From: Tannerella sp.
GTDB taxonomy: Bacteria; Bacteroidota; Bacteroidia; Bacteroidales; Tannerellaceae
Length of the DNA: 21,543 bases
Reading direction: 5' to 3'
Assembly (NCBI GenBank): GCA_031277235.1
Contig: JAITMT010000162.1
Span: 1 to 21,543, forward strand
Shown: piece after piece, positions 14,491 through 21,543 of the stretch
How positions within the stretch are numbered: the first letter of the stretch is position 1
Layout: each line of letters opens with the position of its first letter
Notes under the pieces: model-generated
Told to the model about the DNA's origin: nothing
Databases searched by the model: none
What the model saw: only the letters and a program-made list of their open reading frames with translations
Program-made: the position numbers and the translations under genes

Positions 14491-15108
14491 ATGGAAAGCA
14501 GGGATGATAAAAATACAAATTCGGCGGAAATATATCCGAATGGGGATGAAGGTATGAATACGACAAATTTGCAGGAAAACGACGCGGATTTGTCAGAAAA
14601 TTCGTTGAAAGAGGACAATTTGGCAGGAGAATATGACGGATACTCTGATAATAAAGCCTTTACGGAGCCTTCGTGGGAAGAAAAACATGCTTCACTCAAC
14701 GATTCCTATCTGCGATTGATGGCTGAATTTGACAATTACCGGAAGCGCACGATTCGCGAAAAAGCCGATTTGATAAAAAACGGCGGCGAAACGGTCTTGC
14801 GAAATATTTTGCCGGTAATTGACGATTTTGACAGGGCTTTGGAAGCGCTGAAAAAAGCCGATGACATGCAGTCAATCGTCGAGGGCGTGCAGTTGATCAA
14901 CGACAAGTTCACGAGTTATCTTTTGCAGCAGGGCGTGAAGAAAATGGACGTTGTCGGGACGCCGTTCGACGTGGATTTGTACGAAGCGATAGCGACCGTT
15001 CCCGTCCCCGAAGCGGATAAAAAGGGAAAGGTAATAGACTGTGTACAGGAAGGTTACATGATGTATGACAAAGTGCTTCGCTATGCGAAAGTTGTTGTGG
15101 GAGAATAA
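14491..15108 (+). CDS. grpE: Nucleotide exchange factor GrpE
   Basis: 205-residue co-chaperone that releases ADP from DnaK. The acidic, low-complexity N-terminus (about 1-60) is followed by the long dimerisation helix containing LMAEFDNYRKRTIREK (76-91). The C-terminal beta domain carries the signature from VGTPFDVDLYEAIATVP to VIDCVQEGYMMYDKVLRYAKVVV. The ATG at 14491 has no Shine-Dalgarno sequence, as usual here. It lies 84 bases before dnaJ on the same strand and presumably forms a heat-shock pair with it; no heat-shock operator was recognised upstream. Confidence 0.95.
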   Translation: MESRDDKNTNSAEIYPNGDEGMNTTNLQENDADLSENSLKEDNLAGEYDGYSDNKAFTEPSWEEKHASLNDSYLRLMAEFDNYRKRTIREKADLIKNGGETVLRNILPVIDDFDRALEALKKADDMQSIVEGVQLINDKFTSYLLQQGVKKMDVVGTPFDVDLYEAIATVPVPEADKKGKVIDCVQEGYMMYDKVLRYAKVVVGE

Positions 15109-15126
15109 TCGGAAAAGGGAAAAACG

Positions 15127-15172
15127 TATGAACGGACTGACATTCAAACGCTTATCCTTTTATCCGTTCATA
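15127..15172. repeat. Inverted repeat before dnaJ
   Basis: TATGAACGG (15127-15135) pairs perfectly with CCGTTCATA (15164-15172) over a 28-base loop. The same pair, minus the outermost base on the left arm, flanks the gap before atpC (3599-3652). In both places the right arm ends close to the next start codon (4 and 20 bases away). Confidence 0.65.
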
Positions 15173-15192
15173 TAAAAAAATAAGAAAAACAG

Positions 15193-16359
15193 ATGGCAAA
15201 ACGAGACTATTATGAAGTGTTGGGCGTTGCTAAAACGGCAACCGCCGAAGAAATAAAAACTGCTTACCGGAAGAAAGCCATTCAGTATCACCCCGATAAG
15301 AATCCGGGCGATAAGGAATCCGAAGAAAAATTCAAGGAAGCGGCGGAGGCGTATGACGTGTTGAGCAACACCGACAAGCGCGAACGGTATGACCGCTTCG
15401 GACACGCGGGCGTGGGCAGTTCGGCGGCGAGCGGCGGCTATGGCGGCGGAATGACGATGGAGGACATTTTTGCCCAATTCGGAGATTTGTTCGGCGGACA
15501 TTTCGGTGGATTCGGCAGTTTTGGCGGGTTCAGCGGCTTTGGCGGTTCGCGCGGCGGCGGTGCGGTTAATCGCGGCACCGACCTTCGCGTAAAGGTAAAA
15601 CTTACGCTGAAAGAAATTGCGGAAGGCGTCGAAAAAAAGATAAAAGTCAAAAAATACATCGCCTGTTCGCATTGTCACGGCACGGGCGCGGAGGACGACA
15701 AGTCCATTTCGACGTGTTCCACCTGCAAGGGAAGCGGTTATGTTACGCGCGTAGCCCATACGATACTGGGGCAAATGCAGACGCAGTCCGTTTGTCCGAC
15801 TTGCGACGGGCAGGGCAAGACGATTACGAAAAAATGTCCGCACTGCGCGGGCGAAGGCGTTGTTCGGGACGACGAAGTGATAGAAATCAACATTCCCGCG
15901 GGCGTGATGGAAGGTATGCAACTGTCTGTCAGGGGAAAAGGCAATGCGGCAAGGCGCGGCGGCGTGAACGGAGATTTGCTGGTCGTCATCGAAGAAGAAC
16001 AGGACAGGGAATTGATTCGCGATGAAAACGATTTGATTTACAATCTGTTGTTGAGCGTACCGCAGGCTGCGCTGGGCGATACGGTTGAAGTGCCGACCGT
16101 GAGCGGCAGGGCAAAAGTGAAAATAGAATCCGGAACGCAACCGGGTAAAGTGCTGCGATTGCGGGGAAAAGGCTTGCCGTCGGTCAATGGTTACGGCACG
16201 GGCGATTTGCTGGTGAACGTAAGCGTTTACATACCCGAAACCCTGTCGATGGAAGAAAGAAATTCGATGCGTCAAATGTCAATTTCCAAGAATTTCCAGC
16301 CTAATCAATCCATTAAGGATAAAATATTTAACAAGTTTAGGACGCTGGTGGACGGGTGA
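15193..16359 (+). CDS. dnaJ: Chaperone DnaJ (Hsp40)
   Basis: 388 residues with the full class I layout: J-domain (1-70) with the DnaK-stimulating HPD triad at 33-35, Gly/Phe-rich linker (about 72-126) with repeated GGFG motifs, and four zinc-binding CxxCxGxG repeats starting at Cys158, Cys175, Cys201 and Cys215. The C-terminal substrate-binding domains follow to the end. It delivers unfolded clients to DnaK and stimulates its ATPase. Co-directional with grpE. dnaK is not in the window. Confidence 0.97.
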   Translation: MAKRDYYEVLGVAKTATAEEIKTAYRKKAIQYHPDKNPGDKESEEKFKEAAEAYDVLSNTDKRERYDRFGHAGVGSSAASGGYGGGMTMEDIFAQFGDLFGGHFGGFGSFGGFSGFGGSRGGGAVNRGTDLRVKVKLTLKEIAEGVEKKIKVKKYIACSHCHGTGAEDDKSISTCSTCKGSGYVTRVAHTILGQMQTQSVCPTCDGQGKTITKKCPHCAGEGVVRDDEVIEINIPAGVMEGMQLSVRGKGNAARRGGVNGDLLVVIEEEQDRELIRDENDLIYNLLLSVPQAALGDTVEVPTVSGRAKVKIESGTQPGKVLRLRGKGLPSVNGYGTGDLLVNVSVYIPETLSMEERNSMRQMSISKNFQPNQSIKDKIFNKFRTLVDG

Positions 16360-16516
16360 GAAAGGGGGGAATGTCTATGGGACATCATCCGCCGCTTCTT
16401 TAAAAACAATACTTTTGACGTAAAGAGGTTGCCCTAAACGTCTCGAAAAAGGCTAACGTCATCGCGTCCCGGATTTGATTCGGGATCATCCGTAATGACG
16501 TTTCTATCCGTTGTTT

Positions 16517-16544
16517 CCCCCAATCGCTTTGCTTCATTGGGGGG
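16517..16544. repeat. Palindromic intergenic repeat, copy 2
   Basis: CCCCCAAT (16517-16524) and ATTGGGGGG (16536-16544) flank a core that matches the reverse complement of 1802-1830 with one difference (CTTT for CTTC). The flanks also align: CTATCCGTT upstream and TATTCAT a few bases downstream. Confidence 0.75.
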
Positions 16545-16613
16545 TATCTTTATTCATCTCTTTACAGAGATATTTTTCACGTCAAGCGTCCTGAAAGGAC
16601 GAATTTTCGTAGT

Positions 16614-16640
16614 TCCCAATATGAAGCAGGGCGATTGGGA
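16614..16640. repeat. Palindromic intergenic repeat, degenerate copy 3
   Basis: TCCCAAT (16614-16620) and ATTGGGA (16634-16640) flank ATGAAGCAGGGCG, similar to the GAAGCGAAGCG core of copy 1 and in the same orientation as copy 1. It lies 70 bases after copy 2 in the opposite orientation. Confidence 0.5.
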
Positions 16641-16652
16641 GTATTCCCGTAA

Positions 16653-16671
16653 GGGCGTATGGCATACGCCC
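16653..16671. repeat. Perfect 9-bp stem palindrome
   Basis: GGGCGTATG (16653-16661) and CATACGCCC (16663-16671) are perfect complements around one base. There is no T-run. It is part of the repeat mosaic before ruvC. Confidence 0.6.
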
Positions 16672-16804
16672 AAAACCAATGTTTGAACCATGATTTCAAC
16701 AGGGTTTACAAGATGATCGGGATTAAATCCTTGAATCTTTCAATTATCAAATCTTCAAATCCACGAAGCAGACAATCCATGGTGTTTAAAAAGAATATTT
16801 TTCG

Positions 16805-16812
16805 TACATTTG
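16805..16812 (+). promoter_or_regulatory. -7 promoter element of ruvC
   Basis: TACATTTG matches TAnnTTTG exactly. No strong -33 element is present at 19-21 bases. The box covers an in-frame TTG (16810) and so argues that ruvC starts at the GTG at 16831, leaving a very short 5' leader. Confidence 0.55.
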
Positions 16813-16830
16813 CACAAAATATTTTTATCG

Positions 16831-17388
16831 GTGACTAAAAAAATCATATTGGGAATAGACCCCGGAACGATCGTGATGGGCTACGGCGTTTTGGAGATTA
16901 AGGTGAAAAAGCCGTATCTGGAAGCCATGGGAGTGCTGAAACTCAACAAGTTTGAAGAGCATTACGTGCGTTTGTATCATATTTTCGACCGCGTGTCGCA
17001 ATTGATTGATACTTACCAGCCCGAAGCGCTTGCCATCGAAGCGCCTTTTTTCGGTAAGAACGTACAAAGCATGTTGAAACTGGGTCGTGCTCAGGGAGTT
17101 GCGATAGCGGCAGCCTTGCGAAGCGGTGTTCCGATATTTGAATATGCGCCGCTGAAAATCAAAATGGCGATTACGGGCAACGGACAGGCGTCCAAAGAAC
17201 AGGTCGCCGGGATGTTGCAACGGATGTTGCATATTCCCGACGACCACATGTTACCCCAACTCGATGCTACGGACGGTCTTGCCGCCGCTTTTTGCCACTT
17301 TATCGAAACCGGTAAACCGCAGATTGGCGGCAAATCGTTCACGAGTTGGAAAGATTTTATCGCGAAAAATCCCGGCAGGGTTAAATAA
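16831..17388 (+). CDS. ruvC: Holliday junction endonuclease RuvC
   Basis: 185-residue dimeric nuclease that cuts Holliday junctions with RuvAB during recombination repair. The acidic catalytic set is complete: Asp10 in LGIDPGT, Glu70 in LAIEAPFF, and Asp145/Asp148 in LDATDGLAAA, matching the E. coli D7/E66/D138/D141 pattern. I chose the GTG at 16831 because the earlier TTG (16810) lies in the -7 promoter box; this also gives the usual short N-terminus before the first catalytic Asp. The 3' end overlaps convergent gdhA by 8 bases. ruvA and ruvB are not in the window. Confidence 0.94.
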   Translation: MTKKIILGIDPGTIVMGYGVLEIKVKKPYLEAMGVLKLNKFEEHYVRLYHIFDRVSQLIDTYQPEALAIEAPFFGKNVQSMLKLGRAQGVAIAAALRSGVPIFEYAPLKIKMAITGNGQASKEQVAGMLQRMLHIPDDHMLPQLDATDGLAAAFCHFIETGKPQIGGKSFTSWKDFIAKNPGRVK

Positions 17389-18715
17389 CGCCCTGCGCCA
17401 TCATCGCGCGCGCCACTTTCATAAATCCGGCAATGTTCGCGCCTTTCACATAATTGACATATCCGTCTTCTTTTCCGTGTCTAACGCACTGGCTGTGAAT
17501 ATCATTCATAATTTGACGCAGTCTGGCGTCCACTTCGTCCGGCGCCCATGAAATGTGCATCGCGTTTTGCGTCATTTCGAGACCCGACGTTGCTACGCCG
17601 CCCGCATTGACCGCTTTTCCCGGTGCAAACAGACATTTGTTGTGTACAAACGTATCAACCGCCTCCGCCGTGCAACCCATGTTGGAAATTTCGGCGACGC
17701 ATTTTGTCCCGTTTTCGATAAGTTTCTGAGCATCATTGGCATCAAGTTCGTTTTGCGTAGCGCACGGCAACGCAATATCTACTTTCTGCTCCCAGGGACG
17801 CTTGTTGGGATAGAACTGCGAACTTTTGAACTGGTCGGCATATGGCGCCACAATATCTTCGCCGGAAGCGCGCAATTCCAGCATGTAGTCTATTTTTTCA
17901 CCGGAAATACCATCCGGATCATAAACATAACCGTCAGGACCTGAAATGGTTACGACTTTCGCTCCCAGTTCGTTAGCCTTGATTGCCGCTCCCCAGGCAA
18001 CGTTGCCGAAACCCGACAGGGCGACGGTCATTCCCTTGATATCCATATTGTGCTCTTTAAGCATCTGATTTACAAAATATAACCCTCCAAAACCCGTCGC
18101 TTCGGGACGGAGGATGGAGCCGCCAAATTCAAGCCCCTTGCCGGTCATCGTTCCCGTACATTCGCGCGTAAGTTTCTTATACATACCGTATAAATAACCT
18201 ACTTCGCGACCGCCGACTCCAATGTCGCCCGCAGGCACGTCGGTATCGGGACCGATATTTTGCCACAATTCCGTCATAAATGCCTGACAGTAACGCATTA
18301 CCTCGGCGTCGCTCTTGCCTTTCAGCGAGAAATCCGACCCGCCCTTGGCGCCGCCCATCGGCAACGTGGTGAGCGCATTTTTAAACGTCTGTTCAAAGCC
18401 CAGAAACTTCAAAATGGACAAATTTACAGAGGCATGGAAGCGAATGCCGCCCTTGTACGGTCCTATCGCGTTATTAAACTGTACGCGATAGCCGATGTTG
18501 GTGTGCACTTCTCCCTTGTCATCCATCCACGGGACGCGGAAAATGATGACTCTGTCCGGCTCAACAAGCCGCTCGATAATCTTTGCTTTCTCAAATTCGG
18601 GATGCCGGTTGTACACGTCTTCGATGCTGATTAACACTTCTTTAACAGCCTGCATGTACTCTTTTTCACCCGGATGTGTCGCTTCCAGGGAAGCCAAAAT
18701 ATTTTCTGTTCTCAT
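17381..18715 (-). CDS. gdhA: Glutamate dehydrogenase
   Basis: 444-residue hexameric enzyme joining ammonium and 2-oxoglutarate to glutamate, a main route of nitrogen assimilation in Bacteroidales. Substrate-site motifs: KGGIRFH (88-94), PMGGAKGGSDF (119-129) with catalytic Lys124, and PAGDIGVG (161-168) with Asp164. The dinucleotide-binding Rossmann motif is SGFGNVAWGAA (234-244). Length and the TISGPDGYVYDPDG stretch fit the NADP-type family, but cofactor preference is inferred. The stop overlaps the ruvC stop on the other strand. Single gene with its own upstream -7 box, divergent from the EF-G paralogue. Confidence 0.96.
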   Translation of the reverse strand: MRTENILASLEATHPGEKEYMQAVKEVLISIEDVYNRHPEFEKAKIIERLVEPDRVIIFRVPWMDDKGEVHTNIGYRVQFNNAIGPYKGGIRFHASVNLSILKFLGFEQTFKNALTTLPMGGAKGGSDFSLKGKSDAEVMRYCQAFMTELWQNIGPDTDVPAGDIGVGGREVGYLYGMYKKLTRECTGTMTGKGLEFGGSILRPEATGFGGLYFVNQMLKEHNMDIKGMTVALSGFGNVAWGAAIKANELGAKVVTISGPDGYVYDPDGISGEKIDYMLELRASGEDIVAPYADQFKSSQFYPNKRPWEQKVDIALPCATQNELDANDAQKLIENGTKCVAEISNMGCTAEAVDTFVHNKCLFAPGKAVNAGGVATSGLEMTQNAMHISWAPDEVDARLRQIMNDIHSQCVRHGKEDGYVNYVKGANIAGFMKVARAMMAQGVI

Positions 18716-18744
18716 AGCTATTTGAATATTTTATAAATATGCTA

Positions 18745-18752
18745 CAAAGATA
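18745..18752 (-). promoter_or_regulatory. -7 promoter element of gdhA
   Basis: The minus strand reads TATCTTTG, an exact TAnnTTTG match, 29 bases before the gdhA ATG. No TTG lies at the normal -33 distance, so the promoter may need an activator. Confidence 0.55.
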
Positions 18753-18859
18753 CGGGAAAATTCTGTAAGATTATTCATTTTTCAATTTTAATTTTTATAT
18801 GTTAAGAAACATAGTTTAATAACATTTTCATTCTTGCCGTCTGTTCGGAGAAAAATGCG

Positions 18860-18867
18860 TATCTTGC
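18860..18867 (+). promoter_or_regulatory. Possible -7 element of the EF-G paralogue gene
   Basis: TATCTTGC is one base short of the TATCTTTG form, about 70 bases before the ATG at 18938. No well-placed -33 was found. The rest of the 222-base divergent spacer (18716-18937) is AT-rich without other structure. Confidence 0.25.
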
Positions 18868-18937
18868 GTACCTTTTTAATCGAAATACAGGAAGAATATA
18901 AATATATAAAATATTAATAATTAACAAATTAATTGTC

Positions 18938-21097
18938 ATGAAAGTTTATCAAACAACTGAAATTAAGAACATCTCGATTTTGGGAAGTTCGGGCGCCGGG
19001 AAAACCACCCTTGCAGAAGCGATGCTTTTCGAGGGTGGTATCATAAAACGCAGAGGCAGTGTGAAAACGGGTTCAACCGTGTGTGATTATTTTCCGGTAG
19101 AGAAAGAGTATGGCTATTCCGTGTTCTCTACCGTTTTTTCTGTGGAGTGGAACGGGCTGAAACTCAATTTCATAGACTGTCCCGGATCGGATGATTTCGT
19201 GGGCGGCGCAGTGTCCGCGCTGAATGTAACCGATACGGCGCTGATGGTTTTGAACGCCCAGTACGGCGTGGAAGTGGGAACGATTAACATGTTCCGTTAT
19301 ACCGAAAAATTCCATAAACCGGTGATTTTCATTGTGAATCAACTGGATAACGACAAAGCCGATTACGATTCGACGGTTTCGCAGTTGCGGGAACAGTACG
19401 GCAGCAAAGTCGTGCAGATTCAGTATCCGGTCGTTGTCGGTCCGGCGTTCAACGCAGTGATTGACGTGCTGAAAATGAAGATGTACAAATGGAAACCCGA
19501 AGGCGGAACGCCTGAAATTCTGGAAATTCCGGACAGCGAAAAAGAAAAGGCGGAAGAATTGAACAAGGCGCTGATTGAAGCGGCTGCCGAACATGACGAT
19601 TCGCTGATGGAGAAATTTTTTGACCAGGGCACGCTGTCGGAAGAGGAAATGCGCGTGGGGATCCGTGCCGGATTGATTACGCGCGGAATGTTTCCGGTAT
19701 TTTGCGTTTCCGCCGAGCGCGACATGTGTGTGCGTCGCACGATGGAATTTCTCGGAAACGTGGTGCCGTGTGCGGAGAAAATGCCTTCGCCCGTTACGAC
19801 GGAAAGCGTTGAAGTCAAGCCCGATACCAACGGACCGACCAGTTTGTTCTTCTTCAAAACGACCATTGAGCCGCACATCGGGCAGGTTTCCTATTTCAAA
19901 GTGATTTCTGGAAAAGTGAAAACGGGCGACGACTTGCAAAATGCCGACCGTGGCTCGAAAGAACGTATCTCCCAGTTGTTTGTGGTGGACGGTCAGACGC
20001 GCACCGAAATTCCGGAAATGGTAGCCGGCGACATCGGCGCCACCGTGAAACTCAAGGATACACGCCTCGGTAACACGCTGAACGAGAAGGGCTGCGATTA
20101 CAGATTCGACTTTGTGAAATATCCCGATCCGAAATATCGCCGTGCCGTTAAAGCCGTCAATGAATCGGACGCCGAAAAGTTGAGCGAAATCCTCAATCGC
20201 ATGCACGAGGAAGATCCGACCTGGCTGATAGAACAGTCTAAAGAACTGAAACAGATGATTGTCTCCGGTCAGGGCGAGTTCCACCTGCGCACGTTGAAGT
20301 GGAGAATTGAAAATAACGAGAAACTACTCATCGAATATCTGGAGCCGAAAATACCTTATCGCGAGACGATTACGAAATCCGCACGCGCCGATTACCGCCA
20401 TAAAAAACAGTCGGGCGGCGCGGGACAGTTCGGAGAAGTGCATCTCATCATAGAGCCGTATTTTGAGGGTATGGTGGTTCCGACAATCTATAAATTTGGC
20501 AGTCAGGAGTTTAAGATTAGCGTACGCGACACGCAGGTCATTGACCTCGACTGGGGCGGCAAACTGGTGTTTGTGAACAGTATCGTCGGAGGCTCGATTG
20601 ACGCGCGTTTCATGCCTGCCATTCTGAAGGGAATTATGGCGCGTATGGAGCAGGGACCGCTGACGGGTTCGTATGCCCGCGACGTGCGCGTCATCGTTTA
20701 TGACGGCAAGATGCACCCGGTGGACAGCAATGAAATTTCGTTCATGCTGGCGGGTCGCAATGCGTTCAGTACGGCATTTAGGGAAGCCGGTCCGAAGATT
20801 CTCGAACCGATTTATGATGTGGAAGTGCTTGTGCCGGGCGATTTCATGGGCGATGTGATGAGCGATTTGCAGGGTCGCCGCGCCATGATTATGGGTATGC
20901 ACAGCGAAAAAGGCTACGAAAAACTGATGGCGAAAGTGCCGCTGAAGGAAATGGCAAGTTACTCAACGTCACTGAGTTCCATTTCGGGCGGTCGCGCGTC
21001 GTTCACGATGCGGTTTGCGTCCTACGAACTTGTGCCGCAAGACGTTCAGGACAGACTGCTTAAGGAATACACGGAAAGTCAGAAAGATGAGGATTGA
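18938..21097 (+). CDS. Elongation factor G paralogue (EF-G2/FusA2-like)
   Basis: 719-residue translational GTPase with all EF-G domains. The P-loop is GSSGAGKTT (16-24) instead of the usual AHIDAGKTT type, G3 is DCPGS (80-84) and G4 is NQLD (134-137) instead of NKxD. The switch I motif RGITI is replaced by EYGYSVF (57-63), and the catalytic His after DxPG is Ser84. Domains II-V follow, with SGQGEFHL (443-450), the domain IV motif GGAGQFGEVHLI (493-504), the tip loop YDGKMHPVDSNE (588-599) and domain V from about 623 with GDFMGDVMSDLQGRR. These features match the second EF-G lineage rather than the main translocase normally found beside rpsL/rpsG/tuf, none of which are here. Role in translocation, recycling or stress is uncertain. 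A strong terminator follows immediately. Confidence 0.9.
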   Translation: MKVYQTTEIKNISILGSSGAGKTTLAEAMLFEGGIIKRRGSVKTGSTVCDYFPVEKEYGYSVFSTVFSVEWNGLKLNFIDCPGSDDFVGGAVSALNVTDTALMVLNAQYGVEVGTINMFRYTEKFHKPVIFIVNQLDNDKADYDSTVSQLREQYGSKVVQIQYPVVVGPAFNAVIDVLKMKMYKWKPEGGTPEILEIPDSEKEKAEELNKALIEAAAEHDDSLMEKFFDQGTLSEEEMRVGIRAGLITRGMFPVFCVSAERDMCVRRTMEFLGNVVPCAEKMPSPVTTESVEVKPDTNGPTSLFFFKTTIEPHIGQVSYFKVISGKVKTGDDLQNADRGSKERISQLFVVDGQTRTEIPEMVAGDIGATVKLKDTRLGNTLNEKGCDYRFDFVKYPDPKYRRAVKAVNESDAEKLSEILNRMHEEDPTWLIEQSKELKQMIVSGQGEFHLRTLKWRIENNEKLLIEYLEPKIPYRETITKSARADYRHKKQSGGAGQFGEVHLIIEPYFEGMVVPTIYKFGSQEFKISVRDTQVIDLDWGGKLVFVNSIVGGSIDARFMPAILKGIMARMEQGPLTGSYARDVRVIVYDGKMHPVDSNEISFMLAGRNAFSTAFREAGPKILEPIYDVEVLVPGDFMGDVMSDLQGRRAMIMGMHSEKGYEKLMAKVPLKEMASYSTSLSSISGGRASFTMRFASYELVPQDVQDRLLKEYTESQKDED

Positions 21098-21099
21098 TG

Positions 21100-21127
21100 A
21101 AAAAAACCGGCGCAAGCCGGTTTTTTT
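21100..21127 (+). terminator. Intrinsic terminator of the EF-G paralogue gene
   Basis: Seven A, CCGGC, loop GCAA, GCCGG, seven T: a 12-bp perfect stem with a tetraloop and T-run starting two bases after the stop codon. The symmetric A/T ends would also work on the minus strand. Confidence 0.93.
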
Positions 21128-21398
21128 GTAGGCACAGAAGACTGTCTCAAAAATCTTTTTGAATGCAAAATCAGACAAGAAACACAAAGCAATGCAAATT
21201 TGCGTAATCGCAGGCGAACGAAGCCTCATTTTCTAAATGTTATTCATATTGAGATACTTTGCATAAAACAAATTAAAGAAAAAAATCTCCATTCCGTAAC
21301 ATTCCAAATGCTACCTAATTTTTGGTTTTGTAATTCTGTTTCTTTATTGTTAGCGGATTGCAAATCCTTTGAAACAGGAAACGGGGGACACAAGAAAC
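21128..21398. other. Spacer without recognised gene
   Basis: About 270 AT-rich bases between two terminators. GACTGTCTCAAAA at about 21140-21152 resembles the ends of some insertion sequences, but no partner end or transposase is present. No gene is supported. Confidence 0.4.
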
Positions 21399-21430
21399 AA
21401 AAATGGGCAACCAAGCGGCTGCCCATTTTT
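21399..21430 (-). terminator. Intrinsic terminator of the minus-strand biotin-carrier-like gene
   Basis: AAAAATGGGCA (21399-21409) pairs with TGCCCATTTTT (21420-21430) in an 11-bp stem with a 10-base loop. It starts 8 bases beyond the minus-strand stop (21439-21441), and the stem ends in T-run DNA on either strand. Confidence 0.8.
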
Positions 21431-21438
21431 TACTTTTC

Positions 21439-21543
21439 TCAATTCACAAACGCCAGAACCTGACCCTTTTGGACAATCTCGCCCTGTTTGGCATACGTGC
21501 CTACGATAGTGCCTTCAAAGCCTGAGGGCACCGGCTCGATGCA
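21439..21543 (-). CDS. C-terminal end of a biotinyl/lipoyl-domain protein (partial)
   Basis: The minus strand reads 34 residues to a TGA, starting CIEPVPSGFEGTIVGTYA and ending GQVLAFVN. The pattern of GTIV, a glycine before V, KGQ and VLAFV matches the second half of a biotin- or lipoyl-attachment domain, as in biotin carboxyl carrier proteins (AccB or decarboxylase/carboxylase carrier subunits). The biotin-bearing MKM motif would lie just outside the window. A terminator follows its stop. Which carboxylase it serves cannot be told. Confidence 0.7.
   Translation of the reverse strand, partial: CIEPVPSGFEGTIVGTYAKQGEIVQKGQVLAFVN

Larger units (their letters stand above)
16360..16804. other. 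Spacer made of several inverted repeats
   Basis: No credible gene in about 445 bases; an open frame through part of it is read from repeat DNA. In order: a small hairpin ATGTC/GACAT (16370-16384); an isolated TACTTTTG -7-like box (16410-16417) with no -33; nested inverted repeat AACGTCAT (16455-16462) / ATGACGTT (16495-16502) around TCCCG (16467-16471) / CGGGA (16481-16485); the palindromic repeat at 16517-16544; a CGTCC hairpin (16588-16602); a degenerate palindromic copy (16614-16640); and a 9-bp stem with a one-base centre (16653-16671). No T-run terminator for dnaJ is evident. Confidence 0.65.

Noticed and set aside
15160..16275. 371-residue minus-strand open frame opposite dnaJ
   Set aside because: It is the antisense shadow of dnaJ; its composition (many His, Arg, Phe) reflects the complementary codons of the sense gene.
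16410..16417. Possible promoter of a small RNA (TACTTTTG)
   Set aside because: An 8-base box alone in a spacer without a -33 element or a terminator downstream is weak; kept only as a note.
16495..16686. 63-residue open frame in the dnaJ-ruvC spacer
   Set aside because: It is translated from palindromic repeat sequence (for example PNRFASLG from the 16517 repeat) and has no promoter or relatives I recognise.
19073..20284. 403-residue minus-strand open frame opposite the EF-G paralogue
   Set aside because: Antisense shadow of a gene with all EF-G domains; no independent start signals or family motifs.
21140..21152. Insertion-sequence end (GACTGTCTCAAAA)
   Set aside because: It resembles known IS termini, but no inverted partner, target duplication or transposase fragment is present in the window.

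Overview
The window is a housekeeping stretch of a Bacteroidetes chromosome, most likely Bacteroidales. Three things point there. The F-type ATP synthase genes run in the order beta, epsilon, small membrane protein, a, c, b, delta, alpha, gamma, with beta and epsilon first and an a subunit that carries a signal peptide. Promoters match the Bacteroidetes form (TTTG or TTG near -33, TAnnTTTG near -7) in front of several genes, and Shine-Dalgarno sequences are mostly absent. The accessory proteins are also typical of the phylum: a LysM plus periplasmic-binding-protein fusion, a PorT-like barrel, and a 444-residue glutamate dehydrogenase.

Layout. 1-46 is the start of an exported protein on the minus strand, cut by the window edge. 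343-1728 is a membrane sensor histidine kinase with no response regulator beside it. A repeat-rich spacer follows (1729-2057). 2058-9193 is the complete ATP synthase operon (atpD, atpC, a four-helix membrane protein, atpB, atpE, atpF, atpH, atpA, atpG), with a LOG-family nucleotide hydrolase four bases behind it (9198-9737). 9968-12531 is an envelope pair: a LysM/binding-protein fusion and a small outer-membrane barrel. 12921-14345 (minus) is an exported PDZ protein. 14491-16359 is grpE-dnaJ, the co-chaperone pair, without dnaK. A second repeat-rich spacer (16360-16830) leads to ruvC (16831-17388), whose end overlaps the convergent gdhA (17381-18715, minus). 18938-21097 is a divergent EF-G paralogue ended by a strong intrinsic terminator. 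The window closes inside a minus-strand biotin-carrier-like protein (21439-21543).

How the genes work together: the atp genes supply every subunit of one H+-type F1Fo enzyme. The remaining genes cover envelope structure, protein folding, recombination, nitrogen assimilation and translation and show no obvious joint pathway. No tRNA, rRNA, CRISPR array, intact insertion sequence or prophage gene was seen.

The least explained part of the window is its non-coding DNA. There are arrays of GTTA/TTAAC boxes at exact 11-bp spacing upstream of both the orphan kinase and the ATP synthase promoter, and a family of short palindromic modules scattered through the spacers, two of which supply the stop codons of neighbouring genes. 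I did not find a clearly new multi-gene system.
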